From contig DAME01000034.1 of NCBI GenBank assembly GCA_002499545.1, forward strand, positions 11,914 through 46,147: 34,234 nucleotides of DNA, read 5' to 3'. The notes under the pieces were generated by a model. That model was not told where the DNA came from and did not search any database. It saw nothing but the letters and a program-made list of their open reading frames with translations. The DNA is from Euryarchaeota archaeon UBA88 (GTDB lineage Archaea; Thermoplasmatota; Poseidoniia; Poseidoniales; Poseidoniaceae). Position numbers and translations under genes: made by a program. Positions 15,129 through 25,800 of the stretch are shown here, piece after piece. How positions within the stretch are numbered: the stretch's first letter is position 1; the number at the start of each line of letters is the position of its first letter.

Positions 15129-16190
15129 ATGGCAGACAACTCTGACAAAGCTGAAGATCCCCGCAAAGCTGCATGGTCCAAGGCAGAAAAAGACATTGCA
15201 AAGGGAAAGCCAGAAGGCGCTCTTCTAACCCTTCGAGACATCGATCCATCTGGTGACCACGACACAACGCTTCGCCTCGCCGGTGAAGCCACGTGGAAAA
15301 TTGCTCAGCGAGGCAACTCTAAAGTCGATTATCGCAAGGCAGCATCTCTGTTGAGGGACGCAGTCAAGAAGAATCCAAAGAACAAGCAAAGTAATACACT
15401 TTACAACAATCTTCTCAACGAAATGCAGGACAAGCGAATCAGCGAAAGTACCATTCCTCGTCTTGTCAATGACGGAACTCCAACTGTTGCTGGGGCATTT
15501 GCGTTTCTTACCGCCCTGATTTTGCTTTTAGCAGGACTTTCACTTGTTGCAAATTCTTCGAATTCCGATTTACCTACCGAAGCGTATTTCCGCGTCACTT
15601 GGACAGATACCAGCGGTGAATTTCACGACGAGGTAATCACGGTTGAATTATTCAGAAACGATGCTCCATTGCATGTTGAGAATCTTCAACTGCATGCGGA
15701 ATCCGGAAATTATGATGGCAGCCCATTTCATCGAATCATCGACAACTTCATGATTCAGGGCGGTGATTTTGAATCTGGAACAGGCTCTGGAGGCTATGCT
15801 GCGAAGTGGTTTGGATTCTGCAACGGTGTTCAGATGGCAGATTCAAGTGGATGTGATCGTTCGGATTGGGCTGTTCCTCAAGAGCATGCGAATGGTAAAT
15901 CTCACGTACCCGGTGCATTGGCTGCAGCCCATGCAGGCGTCAACACAGACGGCTCTCAGTTCTATATTGTTCCCGAGGACTCGAACCCATCTCATCTCGA
16001 TTACACCCCCGGCAAAGATTGTTCTTCGCAATCGTGTCATACAGTATATGGTGTTGTGACCGATGGCTTGGAATTTGTTACTGCCATTTCAGAAGTAAAT
16101 GCGTCAAGTTCCAGTCCTGAGTATCCAGTTACGCTTGTCAGCTTAACCACCAATTCAGAAAGCAGCCCTCCGTGGTTCCAATTCTGGTGA
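15129..16190 (+). CDS. Membrane-anchored cyclophilin-type peptidyl-prolyl isomerase
   Basis: Predicted 353 aa. A cytoplasmic N-terminal helical region (about 10-100, TPR-like) is followed by a membrane helix at 118-141 and then a cyclophilin domain (about 152-345) outside the cell. Family motifs are FHRIIDNFMIQGGD (Arg202, Gln210) and NTDGSQFYI. Four cysteines (231, 242, 298, 303) sit in insertions of the outer domain and could form two disulfides. It is expected to catalyse proline isomerisation in exported proteins. GGTGA just before the ATG is a weak Shine-Dalgarno, and a candidate TATA (AAAAAATACTG) lies near 15072. The N-terminal cytoplasmic region is unusual for the family. Confidence 0.87.
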   Translation: MADNSDKAEDPRKAAWSKAEKDIAKGKPEGALLTLRDIDPSGDHDTTLRLAGEATWKIAQRGNSKVDYRKAASLLRDAVKKNPKNKQSNTLYNNLLNEMQDKRISESTIPRLVNDGTPTVAGAFAFLTALILLLAGLSLVANSSNSDLPTEAYFRVTWTDTSGEFHDEVITVELFRNDAPLHVENLQLHAESGNYDGSPFHRIIDNFMIQGGDFESGTGSGGYAAKWFGFCNGVQMADSSGCDRSDWAVPQEHANGKSHVPGALAAAHAGVNTDGSQFYIVPEDSNPSHLDYTPGKDCSSQSCHTVYGVVTDGLEFVTAISEVNASSSSPEYPVTLVSLTTNSESSPPWFQFW

Positions 16191-16218
16191 ACTTAACCAA
16201 TCAGGCCAAGCTTTGTTG

Positions 16219-16234
16219 AACCCTTGGAAGGGTT
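16219..16234 (+). promoter_or_regulatory. Near-perfect palindrome upstream of acnA
   Basis: AACCCTT-GG-AAGGGTT has 7-base arms with two central bases and lies 29-48 bases past the cyclophilin stop, before the aconitase start. It may be an operator or the hairpin of a terminator, but no T-run follows, so an operator is somewhat more likely. Confidence 0.4.
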
Positions 16235-16267
16235 GTGTTCATAATCATGGCCTGTTTAGGTTGTTAC

Positions 16268-18937
16268 ATGACGACTCTTGACCCCTACAGTGCTCGCCGT
16301 TCTTTGTCGGTTGGAGGTGAATATTTTGCTCTCGACGGTCTTGATGAAAACGGCATCGATACCTCGAGCCTTCCCTACACCATTCGCATTCTTCTTGAAG
16401 GTGCACTGCGAGGTCACGATGGTTTTTTGGTCAGGAATGAAGACATCCTAAATATTGCTGGATGGACTCCGAATGGAGAACGGGGAGAGATACCTTTTCG
16501 TCCATCTCGAGTAATCCTTCAAGACTTCACAGGTGTTCCGGCAGTCGTTGACCTTGCGGCGCTTCGAGATGCGATGGTCGAGATGGGCGGAGACCCTGAA
16601 AAAGTCAATCCACAAGTTCCGGTTGACCTCGTTATTGACCATTCGGTGCAAGTGGATGTTGATGGCGGTCACAGTAATGCACTGCAACTCAATCTCGATA
16701 TTGAATACCATCGGAACATGGAACGTTACACGTTTCTCAAGTGGGGCCAACAATCGCTGGATAATTTCCAAGCAGTCCCCCCTTCACGAGGTATTGTTCA
16801 TCAGGTAAATCTCGAATACCTGGCTAGCGTTGCTCGCCAAGAAAACGGAATTTGGTTAGCCGATACACTGGTTGGTACCGATTCCCACACGACCATGATC
16901 AACGGTCTTGGCGTTCTTGGATGGGGAGTGGGTGGAATTGAAGCCGAAGCGGTCATGCTTGGCCAACCGATTTACATGCTTGCACCAGACGTCGTTGGTG
17001 TTCGTCTCACCGGTTCACTCCACCCTGGAGTGACCGCAACTGACATGACTCTTCGAATTGTAGAAATGTTGCGCGAACACGGTGTTGTTGGAAAGTTTGT
17101 TGAATTTTTCGGCCCCGGAATGGTTGCTCTCACGCTTGCCGACCGTGCAACTATCGCCAACATGGCACCTGAATACGGTGCTACGTGTGGATTTTTCCCA
17201 GTCGATGAGCGCACATTGGAATACATGCGATTGAGCGGCCGAGATACCAAAGCCATCGAAGGTGTTGAAGCATACTCTCGTGCCCAAGGATTGTGGTATT
17301 CACCCGGTGATGAAGAGAAATCCTATTCTGCAACCCTTGAACTTGATCTTACGACCGTTCTACCTGCTCTAGCAGGCCCTAAAAGACCTCAAGACCGCGT
17401 TGACCTTTCAGCCATGAAGGCCCATTTCCAAGAATCTTTGACCGCTGAATTAGGCCATCACGGGCACGGCCTAGCCAAAGAAGACCTTTCGAATTCCGAA
17501 CTTGTCACTTCAAACGGTACGACGTTTGAACTCAATCATGGCGATGTCGTGATTGCTGCAATTACTTCATGTACGAACACTTCAAACCCTGGAGTCATGC
17601 TCGCAGCTGGTCTTATCGCTCGCAATGCTCGAAAGTACGGGCTGGAAGTTAAACCGTGGGTAAAGACATCCTTAGCACCGGGCAGCCGAGTCGTGACTGA
17701 ATACTACGAAGTATCCGGTTTGCAAGACGACTTGAACGCTCTTGGTTTCAATGTCGTAGGATACGGGTGCACGACTTGTATTGGAAACTCTGGTCCATTA
17801 CCTGAAGACATCGATTCAGCCATCGACGCCTCAAAACTCATCGTCGGTTCCGTGATTTCAGGCAATCGAAACTTCGAAGGGCGCGTTCATGGGAATGTCA
17901 AAGCATCCTACTTAGCAAGCCCGCCTCTGGTCGTTGCTTACGCCCTTGCAGGAACGTTGGAAATCGATATGTCAACCGAACCGGTAGGCCATGCTACTGA
18001 CGGCACACCGGTCATGCTGAGCGATCTGTGGCCATCCGAGGAACAACTTGCTGAGGCGCTTTCTGTCATCACCCCGGACATGTTCCGTCAACGGTACGCT
18101 GACGCCATGAATGAACCTCGTTGGGACAGCATTCCCTCTGAACCTAGCCCACTGTATCCTTGGCAGGACGATTCGACCTACATTCGCCTCCCTTCGTTCT
18201 TTTCGGGCCTTTCACCAGTGCCAGAGCCAATTTCAAGTATCGAAGATGCGGTTGTTTTGCTTAAACTCGGTGACTCCATTACGACCGATCACATCTCTCC
18301 AGCTGGTTCGTTTCCCGCAGACGGACCTGCTGGTAAATGGCTAATTGAGCGAGGAATCTCTCACGCCGATTTCAATTCCTTTGGAAGCCGCAGGGGTAAC
18401 CATGAAATCATGATGCGTGGGACGTTCGCAAACGTACGTATTCGTAACCAAATGGCACCAGGTACCGAAGGAGGATTCGCCCTTGACTCAACGACAGGTG
18501 AAGTGGTCTCAGTGTACGATGCAGCCAATTCATATGCGGGGCCTAAAGTCGTGCTCGCGGGAAGTCAATACGGCACGGGTTCTTCCAGGGATTGGGCTGC
18601 TAAAGGAACCTATTTACTTGGAGTAAAAGCCGTTATCGCCACCTCTTTTGAACGAATCCACCGCTCAAATCTTGTCGGTATGGGCGTGCTTCCAATGACT
18701 TTTGTTGATGGAGATACGCACTCTACGCTCGGTTTGGATGGGACTGAAAAATATTCGATACCGGTGACTGATGCGGTAGAACCACTTCAGATGCTGACCG
18801 TTACTGCCGTACATCCAAGTGGGACAACAACGCAATTTGAAGCTCAAGTGCGCCTCGACACACCGGTTGAGGTCGAGTACTATCGCAACGGTGGAATCCT
18901 TCATACCGTGCTACGTCAACTCGCTCAGTCAGAGTAG
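16268..18937 (+). CDS. acnA: Aconitate hydratase A
   Basis: Predicted 889 aa, the usual length of the bacterial AcnA/IRP1 type. It isomerises citrate to isocitrate in the TCA cycle using a [4Fe-4S] cluster. The three cluster cysteines are visible: one in TSCTNTS (codon 17570-17572) and two in GYGCTTCIGNSGP (17768-17770 and 17777-17779). The C-terminal swivel domain contains GSQYGTGSSRDWAAKG. In-frame starts also exist at GTG 16235 and ATG 16247; the ATG at 16268 gives the typical MTTLDPYSARR beginning and has AGGT 7 bases upstream. Monocistronic or followed by the small unknown gene 41 bases downstream. Confidence 0.95.
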   Translation: MTTLDPYSARRSLSVGGEYFALDGLDENGIDTSSLPYTIRILLEGALRGHDGFLVRNEDILNIAGWTPNGERGEIPFRPSRVILQDFTGVPAVVDLAALRDAMVEMGGDPEKVNPQVPVDLVIDHSVQVDVDGGHSNALQLNLDIEYHRNMERYTFLKWGQQSLDNFQAVPPSRGIVHQVNLEYLASVARQENGIWLADTLVGTDSHTTMINGLGVLGWGVGGIEAEAVMLGQPIYMLAPDVVGVRLTGSLHPGVTATDMTLRIVEMLREHGVVGKFVEFFGPGMVALTLADRATIANMAPEYGATCGFFPVDERTLEYMRLSGRDTKAIEGVEAYSRAQGLWYSPGDEEKSYSATLELDLTTVLPALAGPKRPQDRVDLSAMKAHFQESLTAELGHHGHGLAKEDLSNSELVTSNGTTFELNHGDVVIAAITSCTNTSNPGVMLAAGLIARNARKYGLEVKPWVKTSLAPGSRVVTEYYEVSGLQDDLNALGFNVVGYGCTTCIGNSGPLPEDIDSAIDASKLIVGSVISGNRNFEGRVHGNVKASYLASPPLVVAYALAGTLEIDMSTEPVGHATDGTPVMLSDLWPSEEQLAEALSVITPDMFRQRYADAMNEPRWDSIPSEPSPLYPWQDDSTYIRLPSFFSGLSPVPEPISSIEDAVVLLKLGDSITTDHISPAGSFPADGPAGKWLIERGISHADFNSFGSRRGNHEIMMRGTFANVRIRNQMAPGTEGGFALDSTTGEVVSVYDAANSYAGPKVVLAGSQYGTGSSRDWAAKGTYLLGVKAVIATSFERIHRSNLVGMGVLPMTFVDGDTHSTLGLDGTEKYSIPVTDAVEPLQMLTVTAVHPSGTTTQFEAQVRLDTPVEVEYYRNGGILHTVLRQLAQSE

Positions 18938-18978
18938 AATCGCCATCTTGAAGAGGTAGACGGATACAGGTGACTTTC

Positions 18979-19656
18979 ATGGCGGAACTGCGTGGTCAAG
19001 TTCGTTACAGGTTTCGCTCTGACGAGCATGACGTCAAAGTTCTGATTGAAGGTTCTTCTTCATGGGTGAAAAAAACCGTTGCTGAACTCGGACTCGAGGG
19101 CGTTGGGTGGATGATGCCCATTGCCTCTGAAATGCGAGCGACGAACACTTCTGGGATTGAAATTCCAGACTATGAAGACGCCGAAAGCGAGGACTTCGAC
19201 GAAACAAAACTTGACCAAAAACCCCTCGATATGGGGCCCACACCTGACCCTTCTCGAATCCCCATCGTTCGCCGTCCAATCGGGCAACTGAATCTCGTCG
19301 AAGAATTGGAAAAAATCGGCCTTCAAGTTCCTGTTCGACCCGATCCAATTGAGTTGATGGAAGCGCTTGAAGAAATGGAAACTCCACTACCTGTTCAAGG
19401 TACGATGAGCGTCGATCCAATGGCCGAAGCATGGTTGCGAGAGTTACTGCACTTGGTTGTTCGAGAGCATGGAATCACTGCGCTGAAGACCGAAGATATC
19501 GAAGAAATCGCAAGTAAACGACTGGGTGGACGAGAGGGTACCAAACTCGAAGTTTGGCTTGAGTCTCTGTTTTCTGCTGGAAAACTGGTTAAAGTTCACG
19601 GCGGAGACGCAACTGGGTGGGGTCCTTCACCTCGATGGCTGATTGGAAAAATGTAA
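18979..19656 (+). CDS. Unknown cytoplasmic protein with winged-helix-like C-terminus
   Basis: Predicted 225 aa, not recognised. An N-terminal block of about 50 residues (RGQVRYRFRSDEHDVKV... SSSWVKKTVAELGL) is followed by an acidic, Pro-rich linker (about 60-135). A C-terminal helical segment of about 75 residues (LRELLHLVVREHGITAL... SLFSAGKLVKVHGG) has the helix-turn-helix plus wing rhythm of a winged helix; this is an impression from pattern, not a family match. The ATG at 18979 is favoured over the GTG at 18970 because AGGTGA is correctly spaced before it. There is no signal peptide or membrane segment. It follows acnA closely and may share its transcript. Confidence 0.7.
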   Translation: MAELRGQVRYRFRSDEHDVKVLIEGSSSWVKKTVAELGLEGVGWMMPIASEMRATNTSGIEIPDYEDAESEDFDETKLDQKPLDMGPTPDPSRIPIVRRPIGQLNLVEELEKIGLQVPVRPDPIELMEALEEMETPLPVQGTMSVDPMAEAWLRELLHLVVREHGITALKTEDIEEIASKRLGGREGTKLEVWLESLFSAGKLVKVHGGDATGWGPSPRWLIGKM

Positions 19657-19818
19657 ATTCTACTCGCAATATTTACCAATTTCATCCCCGGGCTTGATTG
19701 CCAGTTAAACGATGCTTGAATTTCAAATTTCGGTGTACTGCGTTAATGTTCACGTGTTCTATTCGAGAACTTGAAAGCAAAGGCATTAAAGTGCATCAGA
19801 CTCTCGGAATCAATAGTG

Positions 19819-22800
19819 ATGTTGATGTCAAACAAGAACAACCTCCAAACTGGCCGCGCTTTAAGCATATTTCTAGTAATGCTGATGCTTCTTTCGACAA
19901 CCCTTGCACTTGCGACAACCGCAAGCGCATCCATTGCTCGTTCCTACACGACCAACCGTGACCCGCTCGACATTGCAATCGGTGATTTCAACTGTGACGG
20001 GTTCAATGATTTGGCTGTTGCAACTGAAGGTACGCACACCATCACTGTTTTGATGAACGATGGAAATGGCGACTTCAGCGAACGTCAAGACATTTGGGTG
20101 TCAAAGAACACCAGTCGAAACGCTGATTGGGATGAGTTCTCAAACGTTCAATTCATTGAAACCGGTGACTTCAACGGCGATGGTGTCGACGATATTGTTA
20201 TCTTTCAACGAAACAATCCGTTCAAGACCGATGACAACGGCGCACCTGCTGGTGAGCCCGGCAACGTCACTATCATCGAAAACGACGGCTGCACATCTGG
20301 CAGCTGGTCAATCGGTGAACGCTTCACTCACTTCTGGGTCTGGGACCTCGCAGTTGGTGACGCAAATCAAGATGGTAACGATGACATCTTCGTTCTCGAC
20401 CTCTTGAACGACATCTCGACTCAGCGAGCGGTCACCTACCGCGGACCGATTACATCCAACACTCAACCCGTCATCACAAACTTGGGTCCAGCGAACCAAA
20501 ACGCCTACCGTAGCATCGAAGTCGGTGATTGGGGCGAATCAGAAAACAGCATTTCTGGAACCTGTACCGACGATGACATCTGGCTCTTGCGCTCAGAAGG
20601 ACTCGACTATGCAACCGGTCAGACAACCAACCCTGGTAACGATGACAACATTACCATCATTGAATACTCCTGCTTAACCAATACCTATCCTGCAACTTAC
20701 AGCTACAATCCTTCAACGCCTCAAACTGCAACCACCATCATCAACATGGCGACCGTCTTTTCATCGGACTTCGACATCTCAGATATTGATAACAACGGTG
20801 AAATCGATACCCTTGTACTGAACGACGGAAACATCGAGAATGTCACCTACGTCACATCTTCCGCTGTAGGAACATGGTCTTCACCAACCTTGGCCTACTT
20901 CGGCCCGTACATCTCGTATTCCGTCACAGCAACCGATCTCAACAACGATGGAGAACCTGACTTCGTGAACCCTACCGTTGCATACCAGTTGAACAGCAGT
21001 GACTCCGCAGGCGGTACTTCATCGTCCTACTATCTCAACTTCCCCACCACAGTGCAAGTCACCCTTTCTGATGGAAATGGTGGACACCTCACGCCGCTCT
21101 CTTACGAGGCAGGCCGCCGACCGAGCATGGTCGAGGTTGGTCAACTTGCCGGACTTTCAACCTCTGCCCTTGACATTGTCGTTGGACATACCAGCTATGA
21201 TTTTGGAAGTTGGGTTGATAACTTCGGCTGGGAAGGTCAGTACGATACAATCACTGTTGTTGAAATGGACAGCAAAGATTTGGCTGTAACCTCGCTTGAA
21301 ATCAATCCAGTCGACAAGTTCTACGGAATTGTCGGTGAAGGTACCCGTGACATCAATGTCACAGTCACCAACACTGGAATGGATGTCCTCAACGGCCAGA
21401 CCGCTACCCTTGACCTCGAACTCAAGATTGTTGATGAAGCGAATTCTACGAACAACACCGTGTACCAAATGGACTGGGACAATCCAGAAGATGCGTCTGG
21501 CTGCGGTACCGGGTGCTCATGGGAATTCGAAGAATACATTGACCAAGCCACTGCATGGCATGAAGAGACCAACCATTCTATCGGTGCTACCTCAGGAAAC
21601 AACGATGCAAACGTTTCAGCAAACTATCAAAACCCCACAGATTTCATGTGGGCTGGTTACTATGACACCAACTCAACCGGCGACCTTTGGTCGGGATATG
21701 CCAAGAATTGGGACGATGCAATGGTCCTAAAAGACGTGGACTTGACTGGCTCTGATCGTGCTTTCATGAGCGTCGAACTTTTCCAACACTTGGGCCACGG
21801 CGTTCTTGGTAGCCTCGATGCATCCGGAAACTACCTCGCCGGTGACGTCTGGGACGATATTGCTATGATTGAAATTGGAAGTGAAGAAACGGGGTGGGAT
21901 ATTCTCTCTTGCCCGCAAGAAGCTTTCATTTCAGGGGCGTGTATCTCTGGAGACTCAATCTGGGGAGGATTCGACATTGATCGCCAGTACAAGCAAAACA
22001 TTGGCGGTGTTGCAGAAGGTATCTACTACTACGGAATTGTTTCCTCCGGAACGTACTATGGTTGGAACAACTTTACCGAAGAAGGCGTTGGTTCCTTTGA
22101 CCTCAGTCCTTGGGCTGGCGAGACCATCGACCTTCGATTCCGCTTCCGAACTGGCTTCACCGGTTCAATCTCTGATGACAATGAGAGCCGTTGGAGTGGA
22201 CGCGACGGATATGCAGTAGACAACCTCACCATTTGGAAGCAAAACACAGCTTTCCTTCCGAATTCACAGGTTCAACAAACTGCCATCAACCTCAACAACC
22301 TTGGACCCGGACAGGAATACACCGCTTCTATCACCGCAGATTTGCTCAACGACACAACTTACCGAATCTCTGCAAGCCTATCCGGTAACAATTGGGATGA
22401 GCAATCGCAGAACGATGAATTGGTCGGGTATATTACCCCGTTAAATCTGTACGATCCGATGGTTGAAAGTCTCGAGTACTTCAATCCCGGTGGATTGTAC
22501 GCTGAAGGTGTATTTGACATTGAAGTGAACACCAACAATTGGGGAAACACTGCTGTTGACTTTGATATCAAAGCAACCGTGTTCTCAGCAACTCCTTCTG
22601 ACATCTACTGTGGAACGCCGTCTGCTCTGTGTGAAGAGACCTTTGAAGGCGGAGCGGCCGGATACCTGTACGAGGAAAGCCAAAATCCTCAGGGTGCAGT
22701 TTATGCAGAAGCAACCTGCCAAGACAAGATTTTCAACAACGCTGCGTATTGGTTTGGACACCCTTGTGACACCGGATCAAGTGGATACGGCGATGCATGG

Positions 22801-25800
22801 GCCAACGAAACATTGACCATTCCTGGAATCGACCTAACTGCTCTTAGCGGTGATTTCGTTTCGCTCAATTTCGAATACTATGCAGATACATTCTACGGCA
22901 TTGACTCCGATGGTATCACCATCGTTGACGTTAACGATTACGCTGCAATGACGATTGACATCCTCCGAGATGGTGCTTCATACAGCAGCGTTGTTATGGG
23001 GCAATGGAACGATTACAACGAAGACGGCACTTGCCGAAACGATGACAATGGCGACAACATTGTTAACGCCTCTGAATCGATTGACTTCCCGGAGATTTCC
23101 TACATTGGCGATGATGCATCGACCGATGGTTCAACTGGAAATTACAACGTGTTCTTCAACACAAACGACCTTGTATCCACTGCAAGCCTCGACTTGACGC
23201 ACCTGTACGTCCTCAACACTTCGGATGCAAGTTCGACCAACTGGGGATATGAATGCATTTCTCTTGCAGGTTCAACTGTCGACATTAACTTCGAGTTCCA
23301 ATCGGACGATGACGGTCGAAACGGAGTCAATGACGGTTTCAAGGGCGTTGCTTTCAACAACATAAGCCTCCAAGAGTTCACGTTCATTGAAGACAACTCA
23401 TACACCGTGAGCCGAACCAACGTCGACGCTGAACAATCAGCCAAGAACTTGGTTGCAAGTCACGAATTCTTTGCCGGTGTCTACAAGATTGAGGTCGAAA
23501 CAATTTTCGACAACACAACGGTTGGAACACCGTGGTTTAACGACAACGAAATTTCGATATCGAACAACCGTGAGACCGTGATTTTCAACGTTGAATCGGT
23601 TGATATCACCCTGGGTAAGCCCAACACGCTTGCATGTCTCAACGACCAAAACCTCGAGTGTGTTATGCCGATTGACAGTGCTCTAACCCACGATTGGACC
23701 GTGAAAGCAACCAACGGTGTATTGGCGGGAGATTACATCTTCAACATGGACATCTTCGACATGACGTCCAATTCAATGGCGCATACGACTACCGCAGGTC
23801 CAGCTCAAACCCTCGAGTCCCACCAACTCATTGACGTGACGTTCACGCCGTGGAATGGCTGGCAAGACGGTCACGAATACAACATCAGTATCAATGCGGA
23901 ACTCTCAGACGGTTCTTCGTCAGGAAACGTTCGCTACTTCCATGCAACGTTTGTTGATTCAGTTGATGTCGCTATTCTTTCAGATACTTCGACTCGAACC
24001 ACGACCATCAAGGAAGACCTTGCACTTCTTGGAATGACCTACACTCAGTTTGAGATCAATGACTGGGACACATACTTCCTCAGCGGATGGTTCACGCACT
24101 ACGACAAGATTGTCCTCCCTTGGCAAACCGATATCGCAGCCAAGGATATTTCCAATGGTGGCCGAGGCTACTACGAAAAGATTGGAACTACGGCCAACAA
24201 GAACACCCTCGAAGGGTTCATGTTTGCTGGAGGTACCGTACAAGCTCACCTTGGACCACAAGGCAGCCAAGTGTACGGGGTAGGCTCTGGACTCCAAGGC
24301 CGACTGCCGTTTGGCCTTGACATTAAGGGAGATGCAGACAGTAAACTCTCTTTTGCTGACACCGAGTTTGCAGACCCTTACCACCCGTTCATGGAAGACG
24401 TTGACATTGCTGCCTTCCAAGGGTTCGATGCAGACTCGACGGTTGCACGTGCATGGATCAACACGAACTCGCAAAGTGCGAACAACGTTCCAGAACGATG
24501 CGGTGGATTCAGTGAAAGTAAGAAATCCGGAACCTTCCAGCGAGTTATTCGCCAGGCAGGATCCCAAGCCGATAATCGAAACACGACGCTCGCTGTATGC
24601 AGTTACCAATCCGGTGGACTCATCGTTTCAACCATCGACGTTGCGACCCACTCAGAACGCGCTGACAGCACAACGCTGCCACTTCTTGGAAACATGCTTT
24701 CCTACCAAGTGACACCGTATCCAGCCGGTTTCGGAATTCTTGGCGATGGCTTGAACCTACAAATCAACGGCGTGACTCCGGATAACGATCCGAGTACAGA
24801 CGGTTACAAGGTTCGTTACATGAAGAGCGATGCAGAATTGACCTTCTCCTTCGTCACTGATACCACTGAAGTTCTCTCGACCGATTGGATTCTTGACGGT
24901 CCGACCTCTTGGACCGGAGCTTCGATGGCTTCTGGAACCGACCATGTCGAAACCACAAACCCAATGATGAAGTTCTGTAAGGTCGACCTTTCGTCCGCTA
25001 CTGGATGTGCTCAAGGTGAGCAATGGGTCGTTACACTGATGCTTCACGACGATGCTGGACACTCTCGAGTGATTTCGGTCACTGTCGAGACGAACGACGT
25101 CTTCGCTGATGAATTCCGCCCAACTGCGGATGCTGAAATCGATCTTCGAGATGAATATTCTGAACAGGTCGAGTACATTGGTACCAACACCATCAGCGGC
25201 AAAGACTGGGACGTTCATCGAATCATCCTTGACGAAGATGGCGAAGTCACCATCTTCTTCGACGCAAGTAATTCTTCGGATGAGGATTCCCTGGAAGGAA
25301 ACGGTATCGAGCGATACGAATGGAAGATTCTGTTCGATGCACCGTACGGTGATGATGATTTCGATATTGAAGGGCACTCTTTCACGCAATCTGCAGCCAG
25401 CGATGGCTCCTTTGCATACACCTTCAGAAACGAAACAATCGATGAATCCGGTTCATCTAGTACGGAGATTCGAATCGAACTCGTCGTCTTTGATGGAGCC
25501 GAAAAGTTCTCTGAAAAGCATCGAATGTACTTCGTTGTCGTTCCAGAAGGTTTCGGCGATCAAGAACCAGTGGTTCAACTCGATACCTCGTTGAATGCTT
25601 CTCGTGTCGACTCTGACACCATCACCATTTCTGGAAGTGTTCTTTCTGGAGCTGAAGACGGACAAAACGACGTCTACATTGAAGCGGCGTTTATGGAAGA
25701 GAGTTTCGATGCAAGTGCCATTGAGAAGTACAACATGAAGGGCGACATGACGTGGGCTAAGGTTGAGACCGGTCTGGGTGATTCCGATACCTTTGAACTG

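Noticed and set aside
19750..19775. GTTCT...AGAAC hairpin before the giant gene
   Set aside because: Only five pairs; expected by chance.
19771..19818. TTG start adding 16 residues to the giant protein
   Set aside because: A signal peptide begins at 19819/19825, and the AT-rich promoter-like region lies over the extension.
23980..24609. Minus-strand frame of about 209 residues inside the giant gene
   Set aside because: Shadow of a long gene in regular codon usage; no domain or Shine-Dalgarno.
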